Shown: piece after piece, positions 1 to 6,199 of the stretch
Position numbering within the stretch: the stretch's first letter is position 1
How the letters are laid out: each line of letters opens with the position of its first letter
NCBI GenBank assembly: GCA_021129535.1
Contig: JAJOLB010000024.1
Location: 7,385-15,324, forward strand
Length of the DNA: 7,940 nucleotides
Source of the DNA: Minisyncoccota bacterium
Lineage (GTDB): Bacteria > Patescibacteriota > Minisyncoccia > Phycocordibacterales > UBA1006
Direction: 5' to 3'
Program-made: the position numbers and the translations under genes
The notes under the pieces: generated by a model
What the model saw: the letters and a program-made list of their open reading frames with translations, nothing else
Told to the model about the DNA's origin: nothing
Database searches by the model: none

Positions 1-20
1 AGGGTACAAGACCCAAAGCT

Positions 21-41
21 ATTTCGTTGTAAACACGAAAT
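21..41 (-). other. Hairpin just downstream of the variable-protein gene
   Basis: ATTTCGT (21-27) and ACGAAAT (35-41) form a perfect 7-bp stem with a 7-nt loop, 13 nt past the stop codon of the candidate variable protein. A second small stem follows at 2-5/11-14 (GGGT/ACCC, 5-nt loop). No T-run follows on the minus strand, so it is not a standard intrinsic terminator. DGR target genes can carry a hairpin just after the variable repeat that aids retrohoming, and this is correctly placed for such a role. That function is inferred. Confidence 0.45.
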
Positions 42-53
42 GACCGCTAAGGT

Positions 54-722
54 TCAAGATTGCGCAGAAACTACTTTACGAGAACGAAGGTTCTTGTTCG
101 AGTAAGACACCCTATTCCAGTCCACCCACAAATAGCCGCCGTAGCAATATACGATAGGAACGACACCGTCAGAATCACGAGAACCAGAGCATAATGTAAT
201 TTTATTTACATCAAGATGGTTTCCTGTTTCTTCAAAGTGTTTTAATCTAAGAACTAAATGTTCCATTAAGGTAATACCTGTATGGTTCGTTTTTGCTAAA
301 TATTTTGCTGATTTTTTTTTGAATTGTTCGTCAGCTTCAATGTTTTGATCTACATATACTACGTAGTCTTTGTTTGAAGTTCTGTCGTTCGTTGGTACTG
401 CTGTATCCAAGTCTCCATCTGCATATTTCCATTTATCGAATGGTAATGCGTCATAGACTTGTTGAATATTTAAACCTTTGGCAATGAATATTACCCATTT
501 TCCTTCACGTTCTTGTATCAATGAAACATCAATATCAAGGTTGAAGTATTTTTTGTAGAGGTTTTTCCATAATAGTTGGATTGGTGTAAGAGTTTGTTTA
601 GTGATTGTAAACTTTAACTCTCCTTTTAAAATACCATCCATTACTGCTAGTCCACCAAGTTTTTTAACTAAAGCATTTAGTTGACCTGTTGTTTTTTCTG
701 CGATTAAAAAATCTTTTTTCAT
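54..722 (-). CDS. Hypothetical protein; candidate DGR variable protein
   Basis: The protein is 222 aa from the chosen start; no enzyme family is recognised. The N-terminal part (residues 8-24, including TTGQLNALVKKLGG) resembles a module I recall from many CPR hypothetical proteins. The C-terminal part has a stable frame: TLCSGSRDSDGVVP (176-189), then about 22 residues rich in Y, G, N, S and D, then LRSRKVVS (212-219). A fixed frame around a polymorphic surface is the organisation of DGR target proteins with a C-type-lectin-like fold. Codons in the middle stretch mostly end in C or T (TAT TGC TAC GGC GGC TAT), as expected if AAC/AAT codons had been adenine-mutagenised. GC by hand count is about 47% in 61-180 against about 35% in 301-420. 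The start at 722 (MKKDF) is preferred over 779, which adds 19 residues unlike the family start. The stop is TGA. Transcription is divergent from pyk. No reverse transcriptase is in the window, so the DGR role is inferred. Confidence 0.72.
   Translation of the reverse strand: MKKDFLIAEKTTGQLNALVKKLGGLAVMDGILKGELKFTITKQTLTPIQLLWKNLYKKYFNLDIDVSLIQEREGKWVIFIAKGLNIQQVYDALPFDKWKYADGDLDTAVPTNDRTSNKDYVVYVDQNIEADEQFKKKSAKYLAKTNHTGITLMEHLVLRLKHFEETGNHLDVNKITLCSGSRDSDGVVPIVYCYGGYLWVDWNRVSYSNKNLRSRKVVSAQS
90..164 (-). repeat. Putative DGR variable repeat core
   Basis: This stretch encodes residues 187-211 of the candidate variable protein, between the conserved SRDSDG and LRSRKVVS blocks. It is richer in GC than the rest of the gene, and many codons have pyrimidine third positions, compatible with templated AAY codons. 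The matching template repeat would have to lie outside the window, probably to the left. This is inference: no second copy is visible. Confidence 0.35.
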
Positions 723-766
723 CTTATTAAGTTTTAAAATGTGTATTGCTCTATTCCGAGCAGGAA

Positions 767-826
767 CTGTAATCATCATTACAGCAAGAAACGATCAATA
801 TTTGATGGCTTTTTGCTGTAATTATG
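767..826. promoter_or_regulatory. Nested inverted repeats in the divergent intergenic region
   Basis: The heptamer CTGTAAT occurs at 767-773 and 816-822, with its complement ATTACAG at 778-784 between them. The middle copy can pair with the left one (7 bp, 4-nt loop) or the right one. The right pairing extends to 778-790/810-822 (13 bp with one G-T), then an inner ATCAA/TTGAT stem (794-798/802-806), plus outer CAT/ATG pairs (774-776/824-826). The element lies between the divergent pyk gene and the variable-protein gene. It could be a multi-site operator, an attenuator-like switch in either leader, or a cruciform. The pairing is seen in the sequence; any function is inferred. Confidence 0.55.
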
Positions 827-912
827 TAAACGTTCAGTTTCACTATACAACTTATCATACTATTTATATTCTGTCAAGCACAAAAGCCACATGCAAAAAA
901 TCTCCACCAGTA

Positions 913-926
913 TATACTTAAAACAT
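913..926 (+). promoter_or_regulatory. Likely -10 element of pyk with near-zero leader
   Basis: TATACT at 913-918 ends 8 nt before the chosen pyk ATG at 927, so transcription would start at or very near the start codon. No good -35 hexamer is seen at 16-18 nt spacing, which keeps confidence modest. The same -10-to-ATG spacing recurs at smc, nusB and rpmF. No Shine-Dalgarno sequence precedes either pyk start candidate. Confidence 0.4.
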
Positions 927-2348
927 ATGAAATCATTTTTACGAAAGAAAACAAAAATCGTTGCAACCATCGGTCCTGCAACAGAGACACAAAAACAGTT
1001 AGAGGAGTTATTTATCGCTGGTGTAAACGTCGTACGTTTAAACTTTTCACACAACACACATGAATGGCACTTGGCAGTTTTGGAACGTGCAAAACGTGCA
1101 GCCAAAAAACAGAAAAAACAGATTGCAATACTGCAAGACCTAGCTGGACCAAAAATCAGAACCGGAAAACTTGAAAACGATGAAAAGGTCGAATTGATTG
1201 CTGGCGCAAAATTAGTATTCACCACAAAAAAGGTTCTTGGTAATGCAAATCTAATATCTATTAATTACAAGAAACTTCCCCATGAAGTTAAACGCGGTGA
1301 TGTTCTAAAAATAGAAGACGGAAAAAAATCAGTTTTAGTAAACAAAACGACGGACACTGAAATATTCTGTACCGTTATCACGGGTGGATTCCTCGGTTCG
1401 AACAAGGGAGTCAATGTTCCAGGTGTAGATTTATCAATATCGTCACTCACCGCAAAGGATAAACGTGATATTGTATTTGGAATTGAAAACAAGGTCGATT
1501 ATATTGCTCTATCATTTGTGCAAAATAAAAATGATATTCTTGGTCTACGACGAATTCTGGATAAAGGGAAATCACAAGCACACATTATTGCAAAAATTGA
1601 AACCGAGGCAGCCGTGCGAAATATCGATGAAATTATTGCAGTATCAGACGCTATCATGGTTGCCCGTGGAGACATGGCAATTGAAATTGGTGCAGAACGT
1701 GTTCCACAGGTTCAAAAAATGATTATAGAAAAATGTAATAATATTGGAAAACCTGTTATTACCGCAACACAAATGTTGGATTCTATGGAGGAGTCACCTG
1801 TTCCAACACGTGCCGAGGTTTCAGATATTGCAAATGCAATCCTCGACGGAACAGATGCAATTATGTTATCAGGTGAAACGACGATTGGTAAATTCCCAAT
1901 ACTTGCAGTTGAGACAATGACATCAATTTCTGCACGAACAGAACCTGAAAATAAAAATGTTGATTTAGAATATTTTGATGATGAAATGGGAACAGTTGAT
2001 GCAATTACGCATTCTGTTGTTCGTATTGCAAATAACGTCCGTGCACGACTGATTGTAACCCTGACAGAATATGGCTCAACAGCGCGCATGTTAGCACGAT
2101 TTAAACCTCATCATGGAATTGTCGCAATTACACCGCACCAAAAAACTGCAAACCAATTAGTCCTGACAAATGGATGTCGTGCTGTTGTTATGGATATGAA
2201 AAATGATATAAAAAAAATTACAAAAAGTATTCAAAAAATGGCATTGAAAAAAAACTGGGTAAACAATGGTGATAAAATCGTTATTACTATGGGTTCAAAA
2301 TTTGGTGAAGAAGGTTCAACAAATACCATTTTTGTTATTGAAATTTAG
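927..2348 (+). CDS. pyk: Pyruvate kinase
   Basis: This is a cytoplasmic glycolytic enzyme converting phosphoenolpyruvate and ADP to pyruvate and ATP. The protein is 473 aa, normal for the family. Visible in order: KTKIVATIGPAT (8-19); GVNVVRLNFSHN (32-43) with substrate-binding Arg37; ILQDLAGPKIRTG (68-80); a B domain (about 80-160); the signature IIAKIE with catalytic Lys223; the metal-binding ARGD (246-249); ITATQMLDSM (278-287); and PTRAEVSDIANAILDGTDAIMLSGET (read in parts, 293-318). The C-terminal regulatory-type domain runs from about 355 and ends in GSTNTIFVIEI. The common ARGDLG becomes ARGDMA, a mild variation. The start at 927 places the conserved KTKIVATIGPAT at residue 8; an upstream ATG at 891 would add 12 residues without family support. 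The gene is monocistronic and convergent with smc. It implies substrate-level ATP formation in an organism with probably limited metabolism. Confidence 0.97.
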   Translation: MKSFLRKKTKIVATIGPATETQKQLEELFIAGVNVVRLNFSHNTHEWHLAVLERAKRAAKKQKKQIAILQDLAGPKIRTGKLENDEKVELIAGAKLVFTTKKVLGNANLISINYKKLPHEVKRGDVLKIEDGKKSVLVNKTTDTEIFCTVITGGFLGSNKGVNVPGVDLSISSLTAKDKRDIVFGIENKVDYIALSFVQNKNDILGLRRILDKGKSQAHIIAKIETEAAVRNIDEIIAVSDAIMVARGDMAIEIGAERVPQVQKMIIEKCNNIGKPVITATQMLDSMEESPVPTRAEVSDIANAILDGTDAIMLSGETTIGKFPILAVETMTSISARTEPENKNVDLEYFDDEMGTVDAITHSVVRIANNVRARLIVTLTEYGSTARMLARFKPHHGIVAITPHQKTANQLVLTNGCRAVVMDMKNDIKKITKSIQKMALKKNWVNNGDKIVITMGSKFGEEGSTNTIFVIEI

Positions 2349-2349
2349 T

Positions 2350-2384
2350 AAAATAAAAAACATCAAAAAGATGTTTTTTATTTT
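2350..2384. terminator. Bidirectional intrinsic terminator between pyk and smc
   Basis: A perfect 15-bp stem (2350-2364 with 2370-2384) encloses an AAAAA loop. The stem is A-rich on one side and T-rich on the other, giving a U-tract in both directions. It begins two bases after the pyk stop and includes the smc stop codon (2378-2380), so it serves both convergent genes. Confidence 0.88.
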
Positions 2385-4642
2385 GCATATTTTTCTGCGT
2401 CTTCTAGTCTCAATGATAACATTGTCGATGCATCATCACGACCAAGTGTCACGCCAAATAACGTTTGTGCACGACTCATAGTTTCGCGGTTATGTGTTAC
2501 CACAATTAGCTGAGAATATTTAGATAACTGTTCCACCATGTCACCGTAACGCTGTGAATTAGCCTCATCCAAGGCAGCATCAGTTTCATCTAGTACCAAA
2601 AATGGTGGTGGATTCACTTGTGACAGTGCAAATAGTAAGGCAATAGACGTCAATGAACGCTCTCCACCAGAGAGCATTTCTAGGTCTGTAATCTTTTTAC
2701 GAGGTAGTTTAACCTTGATGTCGATTCCGTATTCTTTTTCTTTGTTTTCCTCATCCTCAATCAATTCAAGCTGTTCTCCCTCGACGCGCTTTTTAGACCG
2801 TTTTTTAACAAGCGATGAAACAAGCTCTGCGTCTCCACCACCAAACATCAACTTGAAAAATTTATCAAACTGAACGTTAATTTTTTTAACACCAGCGTCA
2901 AATTCTGTATTCAAGGTTTGTTTCAAATCGGTGATAACAGAATGTAATGATTCAATCGTTTCTGTAATATCAGTTATCTCCTTTGCCAGAAATTCATCTC
3001 TTTTCATGGTGTCCTCGTATTCTTTGAGGGTTTCAATTCCTGAACCTCCACCCATGTCTTCAAGACGAATTTTACTACGCTCTAACAAACGACGCGACTG
3101 TTCCTGTGTAATCTCTGTAATTGCATTATCTTCATCAACCAATGTTTGTTGATACTGTATTTCTGATTCTCCAATAAGTACAACAGCCTCGTTGTACTCC
3201 TCGTTCCTGCTCGTAATACGTCCATTTAATGAGTGAATTTTTTCAGCAAGGAGCTCTTTCTTCCCTTCCAGTTCCTTTTTTACAGCAACATGTTCATAGT
3301 AATGTTTTTGCGATTCTCGTTCTGCTGAACGTTTTTGCAATAACTCTGCATCAAATTTTGATATATCGATACTTAACTCTGCAATATAATTCTGAGCCTC
3401 TGTTGTAGCATCTATCAGGATTTGTTTTTTTCTATTAAGCTCTGTGATTTCAATTGAATTATCAACAATATTTCGCTCTACTGTCGCGTTTTCAATTTTT
3501 ACAAAAACATCAAGCTCTGATTTTATATCAGAAACAATAGCATCAATGTTTTCAATCTTTAAAAGATTTAATGATTTCGTAATTTTTATAAAGAAATTTT
3601 TAACCTGATCATAGGAGAATCCTGGATGTTTCTTTGTTTTATTTTCTACCGGTTTTTTCGAATCTAATTCTTGTTTCTCTAACAAAGAAATCATTCCCTC
3701 TATTTTTCCAAGCTCTCGTGTATTTAATGAAATCTTTTCCTGCCAACCTTCTATAAAAGATTTTTTTTCTATAATTTGTTTTTCTTCTGTATAAACGGAA
3801 ACATTATCAGGGTTTTGATGAGATGATAGAAACGTATTTACCGCGCTAAAACGTTCATTTAGAATCGTTTTTTCAGATTCGATAGATTCTGTTATATCCC
3901 TAATAAGATAATCTTCCTTTGAAAAATAAATTTTATAAGATTCAGCTAAATCAGTTCGTAAATGTTTAGCCTTTTCAATTTTATCTACCTGTCGTTTTAA
4001 AAATCGCAAATGTGGTGCAAGCTCACGTCGAAGCATTTCTGATTCACGCATGTTTTTCTCTGATCTATCAAGTTTTCGCAATGACTCCTTTAACCTATAT
4101 TGATAGACCTTTAAACCAAGAGCCTCTTCTATGAGTTCCCGTCTGTCTTTTATATTTGCATTCAAATACCTATCTGCCTCGCCCTGGGAAATAATATGAT
4201 GTCCTGATGTTCCGATATTTACCGATGCAATCAATTCATGTACGTCCTTCATTCGAACCTCGTGTCCATTAATTTTATATTTGTTTCCACCGTCGGCAAA
4301 AACCTCACGTGAAATTACCACCTCATTAAAATCAATGTTAATTTTTGCATTATTATGATGATGTAAATGAAAGACTCTATCAGTATTATCAAATACAATA
4401 TTTACTGAGGCACGTGACATTTTTGAAATAGAATTTGAACCCTTGAAAATTAAATCTGAACCTGTTTTACCACGCATGGATTTCACAGATTGTTCACCTA
4501 ACACAAAACGAATAGATTCAACGATATTTGATTTTCCAGAACCATTTGGACCAACAATTGCGATAATAGGTACGTCAAAAATAAATTCGCTTTTCCGTGC
4601 GAATGATTTAAATCCATTTAGTTCTAGGCTTTTCAAGTGCAT
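2378..4642 (-). CDS. smc: Short SMC-family chromosome partition ATPase without recognisable hinge
   Basis: This is an SMC/condensin ATPase that organises chromosomal DNA. The head is complete: Walker A GPNGSGKSN (31-39), Q-loop SQGEAD with Gln153, ABC signature LSGGERSLTS (657-666), Walker B FLVLDETDAALD (681-692, Asp685 and Glu686), and switch His717 in VVTHNRE. Two charged coiled-coil arms run roughly 170-330 and 390-580. At 754 aa it is far shorter than the usual ~1150-1200. The midsection (about 330-390) is only some 60 residues and lacks the glycine-rich globular hinge. The C-terminal lobe has a very charged insertion (611-637, KKRSKKR followed by an acidic run). The N-lobe has a His-rich stretch (92-96). 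Both ATPase halves are in one chain, as in SMC rather than a split protein; SbcC/Rad50 is less likely because the head motifs and start (LKSLELNGFKSF) are SMC-like. The stop codon lies in the shared terminator. Confidence 0.92.
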   Translation of the reverse strand: MHLKSLELNGFKSFARKSEFIFDVPIIAIVGPNGSGKSNIVESIRFVLGEQSVKSMRGKTGSDLIFKGSNSISKMSRASVNIVFDNTDRVFHLHHHNNAKINIDFNEVVISREVFADGGNKYKINGHEVRMKDVHELIASVNIGTSGHHIISQGEADRYLNANIKDRRELIEEALGLKVYQYRLKESLRKLDRSEKNMRESEMLRRELAPHLRFLKRQVDKIEKAKHLRTDLAESYKIYFSKEDYLIRDITESIESEKTILNERFSAVNTFLSSHQNPDNVSVYTEEKQIIEKKSFIEGWQEKISLNTRELGKIEGMISLLEKQELDSKKPVENKTKKHPGFSYDQVKNFFIKITKSLNLLKIENIDAIVSDIKSELDVFVKIENATVERNIVDNSIEITELNRKKQILIDATTEAQNYIAELSIDISKFDAELLQKRSAERESQKHYYEHVAVKKELEGKKELLAEKIHSLNGRITSRNEEYNEAVVLIGESEIQYQQTLVDEDNAITEITQEQSRRLLERSKIRLEDMGGGSGIETLKEYEDTMKRDEFLAKEITDITETIESLHSVITDLKQTLNTEFDAGVKKINVQFDKFFKLMFGGGDAELVSSLVKKRSKKRVEGEQLELIEDEENKEKEYGIDIKVKLPRKKITDLEMLSGGERSLTSIALLFALSQVNPPPFLVLDETDAALDEANSQRYGDMVEQLSKYSQLIVVTHNRETMSRAQTLFGVTLGRDDASTMLSLRLEDAEKYAK

Positions 4643-4654
4643 AATTATAAGTGT

Positions 4655-4663
4655 ATTATAGCA
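4655..4663 (-). promoter_or_regulatory. Extended -10 promoter of smc
   Basis: Read on the minus strand this is TGC-TATAAT, a perfect -10 with the TGn extension. It ends 12 nt before the smc ATG at 4642, so the mRNA leader would be only a few bases. The -35 region is weak (TATTGT-like at 16-nt spacing), which an extended -10 can tolerate. No Shine-Dalgarno sequence is present. Confidence 0.65.
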
Positions 4664-4712
4664 TAATTAAACCTAAACAATATAGTAAATTTGTATTCAT
4701 ATCATAAAATCC

Positions 4713-4740
4713 TTGACAAATACTTCATATGTGATATATT
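4713..4740 (+). promoter_or_regulatory. Strong sigma70-type promoter of the lipoprotein gene
   Basis: A perfect -35 TTGACA (4713-4718), a 16-nt spacer, TGA as an extended -10, and TATATT (4735-4740). This is the best promoter in the window. The predicted start is near 4747, leaving a leader of about 114 nt before the ATG at 4861, unlike the near-leaderless promoters of the neighbouring genes. Confidence 0.75.
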
Positions 4741-4760
4741 TATATTAAGTCAGTTCTTTC

Positions 4761-4854
4761 TTGTTTTAGATAAGGTTTATTTGAAAATTTTGTATATAAA
4801 AAATTATAGATAAAATTTTCGAATAAACTAAATAATAATAATAATCTAAAACAA
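4761..4854 (+). promoter_or_regulatory. Long hairpin in the lipoprotein mRNA leader
   Basis: Nearly the whole leader folds on itself. The outer arms TTGTTTTAGAT (4761-4771) and ATCTAAAACAA (4844-4854) are perfectly complementary (11 bp). The inner arms 4775-4791 and 4812-4828 pair over 17 bp with a single G-U. Pairing continues through 4792-4799/4804-4811 to an AAAA loop (4800-4803), with one mismatch and one G-U. A run of TAA repeats (4829-4843) is bulged on the right. The right arm ends 6 nt before the ATG. It might control translation initiation or mRNA stability, or be the trace of an inserted palindromic element. The structure is seen directly; the role is unknown. Confidence 0.6.
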
Positions 4855-4860
4855 ACAAAA

Positions 4861-5415
4861 ATGAAAAATATAGTAGTAGTAATCGTTAGTATCATAATCT
4901 TTTTAACCCTTAATTCTTGCAAAGAGAAAGCAAAAATCAGTGGGAACAATGTTTCAACAGAGAACATCGAATATCAACCCTTTATACAAAAAAAAGATGT
5001 AGAAAAAATAAAGGAATTGTCGAAAAAGAAAAAAGACTCAATTCGTTTAACAAGAGATAGACGAATGAAACAAATATATTTAGAACACGGTCAATTAGAA
5101 GAAATTAGAATGAGTGATTTAGTAGCTAAAAATATAGCCAATGAAATCATGAGGACTGACAAGTCTGTATTGAAAGTTGAAGTTCATAGATGTAAAAACA
5201 TGAATAGCAAAAACCATAAATATATAGATGGAACTTGCTCAACTCACAAGAGGTATGAATATCGTGGTTATCCAGGTAACAATTACCAAAATAATCACCA
5301 TGAAGAATACCCTTATCACAGATATATCGAGCAAAATAAGACAGTAAAAATTAATTTATCGTTCGATATTAAAAAAAAGGAACCACGAAGAAGTCTTCGT
5401 AAAAAAACTAAATAA
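4861..5415 (+). CDS. Predicted lipoprotein of unknown function
   Basis: The protein is 184 aa, of no family I recognise. Residues 1-20 form a short lipoprotein signal peptide: MKN, a hydrophobic run (4-16), then the lipobox LNSC with the lipidated Cys at 20, followed by KEK. The mature part is very basic, with a Lys-rich, probably helical stretch (43-98), a Cys111/Cys126 pair with nearby histidines, a Tyr/His/Asn-rich segment (131-156), a likely beta strand TVKINLSFDI (161-170) and a basic tail ending KKTK. It would sit on the outer face of the cytoplasmic membrane. It has its own promoter and terminator and lies opposite to the flanking rnc and smc. The lipobox style and the A-rich leader (ACAAACAAAA before ATG) recall Bacteroidota genes, so horizontal acquisition is possible. 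It ends with tandem TAA TAA stops. Confidence 0.8.
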   Translation: MKNIVVVIVSIIIFLTLNSCKEKAKISGNNVSTENIEYQPFIQKKDVEKIKELSKKKKDSIRLTRDRRMKQIYLEHGQLEEIRMSDLVAKNIANEIMRTDKSVLKVEVHRCKNMNSKNHKYIDGTCSTHKRYEYRGYPGNNYQNNHHEEYPYHRYIEQNKTVKINLSFDIKKKEPRRSLRKKTK

Positions 5416-5431
5416 TAAATCCTATATGGTG

Positions 5432-5460
5432 CGCTTTACATAATGAATGTAAAGCGTTTT
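5432..5460 (+). terminator. Intrinsic terminator of the lipoprotein gene
   Basis: CGCTTTACAT (5432-5441) pairs perfectly with ATGTAAAGCG (5447-5456) around a 5-nt loop, followed by TTTT. It lies 17 nt after the stop. The U-tract is short, and no T-run lies on the minus side, so it acts in the plus direction. Confidence 0.75.
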
Positions 5461-5478
5461 CTAATGGAATTTTAATAT

Positions 5479-5500
5479 AAAAAAGAGAAGCTAACTTCCC
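5479..5500 (-). terminator. Intrinsic terminator of the nusB-rnc unit
   Basis: On the minus strand GGGAAG-TTAG-CTTCTC forms a 6-bp stem (one G-U) with a 4-nt loop, directly followed by six T. It overlaps the last base of the rnc stop codon (5500-5502). The stem is short but well placed, so rnc transcripts probably end here and do not run into smc. Confidence 0.65.
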
Positions 5501-6195
5501 TACTTATTCCACCCTTCTTTTTCGATTGCGTTTGTTGCTGCATCTTGTTGGGATTTTTGCTTGCTATTTCCTGTTCCCTCGGCGATTTTTTTATCACCGA
5601 AATATATCGCCATAACAAAATGTTTATCATGATCAGGACCAAGCGCTGAAACCAATTCGTAACGCGGTGTCTCGGAATAATGCTCCTGCGCCATTTCCTG
5701 AACATACGATTTTGCATCCTTCCATGTTCCTTCTAATATAACTTGTTCAATATTATCAAACAGTACGCCCGCAATAATCCCCTTTGCAGATTCGTATCCC
5801 AAATCTAAATAGACAGCACCAACAAATGATTCAAAGGCATTTGCTAGAATATAGTCACGAGCCTTTCCCATGTCGCGGGATTCCCCTTTTGATAATTTTA
5901 ATAAATCATTCATTCCCATTGCGCGCGCTGCTGCTGATATTGATTCTGTACGAACGAGCGACGAACGATATGCAGTAAGGACACCTTCTTTTGTTTCTGG
6001 ATATTTTTCAAACAGAAATCTAGTAACAACCAGTTCCAGAACCGCATCACCTAAAAATTCTAGACGTTCGTTGTGTTCTAAACCTAGACCTTTGTTCTCG
6101 TTAATATACGAACGATGAATAAAGGCTTGTTTTAGCAAACTCTTGTTGTTAAATTCTATATTAAATTTTTTTTCAAATTCTAGATATTTTTCCAT
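5500..6195 (-). CDS. rnc: Ribonuclease III
   Basis: This is a double-strand-specific endoribonuclease that processes rRNA precursors and structured mRNAs in the cytoplasm. The protein is 231 aa, normal for the bacterial family. The RNase III domain spans about 1-150, with the signature HNERLEFLGDAVLELV; Glu43, Glu46 and Asp50 match the E. coli Glu38/Glu41/Asp45 spacing. The second acidic motif reads ANAFESFVGAVYLD, keeping Glu122 but with Asn119 where E. coli has catalytic-site Asp114. The double-stranded RNA-binding domain follows (about 159-228: YVQEMAQ, PRYELVSALGPDHDKHF, GTGNSKQKSQQDAATNAI). The start at 6195 (MEKYLEF) lies 4 nt after the nusB stop. A start at 6222 would overlap nusB and add nine residues outside the family core. 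It is almost certainly cotranscribed with nusB; the spacing suggests translational coupling. Confidence 0.96.
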   Translation of the reverse strand: MEKYLEFEKKFNIEFNNKSLLKQAFIHRSYINENKGLGLEHNERLEFLGDAVLELVVTRFLFEKYPETKEGVLTAYRSSLVRTESISAAARAMGMNDLLKLSKGESRDMGKARDYILANAFESFVGAVYLDLGYESAKGIIAGVLFDNIEQVILEGTWKDAKSYVQEMAQEHYSETPRYELVSALGPDHDKHFVMAIYFGDKKIAEGTGNSKQKSQQDAATNAIEKEGWNK

Positions 6196-6199
6196 GTTA

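Noticed and set aside
54..56. TGA stop as a hint of recoded TGA (as in Gracilibacteria or SR1)
   Set aside because: No internal TGA is needed to keep any conserved domain open, and all other genes end in TAA or TAG at family-appropriate lengths. The standard code explains everything seen.
312..320. Run of nine T inside the variable-protein gene as a phase-variation tract
   Set aside because: It encodes ordinary Lys codons in an AT-rich genome, and runs of eight A occur in pyk and the lipoprotein gene too. There is no evidence of slippage.
739..921. 60-codon plus-strand frame in the divergent intergenic region
   Set aside because: It spans the inverted-repeat cluster and runs up to the pyk start. 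Composition is not gene-like and no start signal is present.
1712..2089. 125-codon open frame antisense to pyk
   Set aside because: It lies wholly inside a well-supported pyruvate kinase gene, has no recognisable motif or start signal, and mirrors pyk codon structure. The same applies to other antisense or offset frames at 860-1225, 1265-1492, 2931-3152, 5784-5978 and 5870-6118.
4740..4967. Minus-strand frame across the lipoprotein leader
   Set aside because: Its predicted hydrophobic protein arises from the AT-rich hairpin leader and the antisense of the signal peptide. No promoter or start signal supports it.
4739..5481. 10-nt inverted repeat (TTTATATTAA at 4739-4748 and TTAATATAAA at 5472-5481) as ends of a mobile element
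   Set aside because: Pure A/T decamers recur by chance in such sequence. No target-site duplication or transposase is present, and one copy starts inside the promoter -10.
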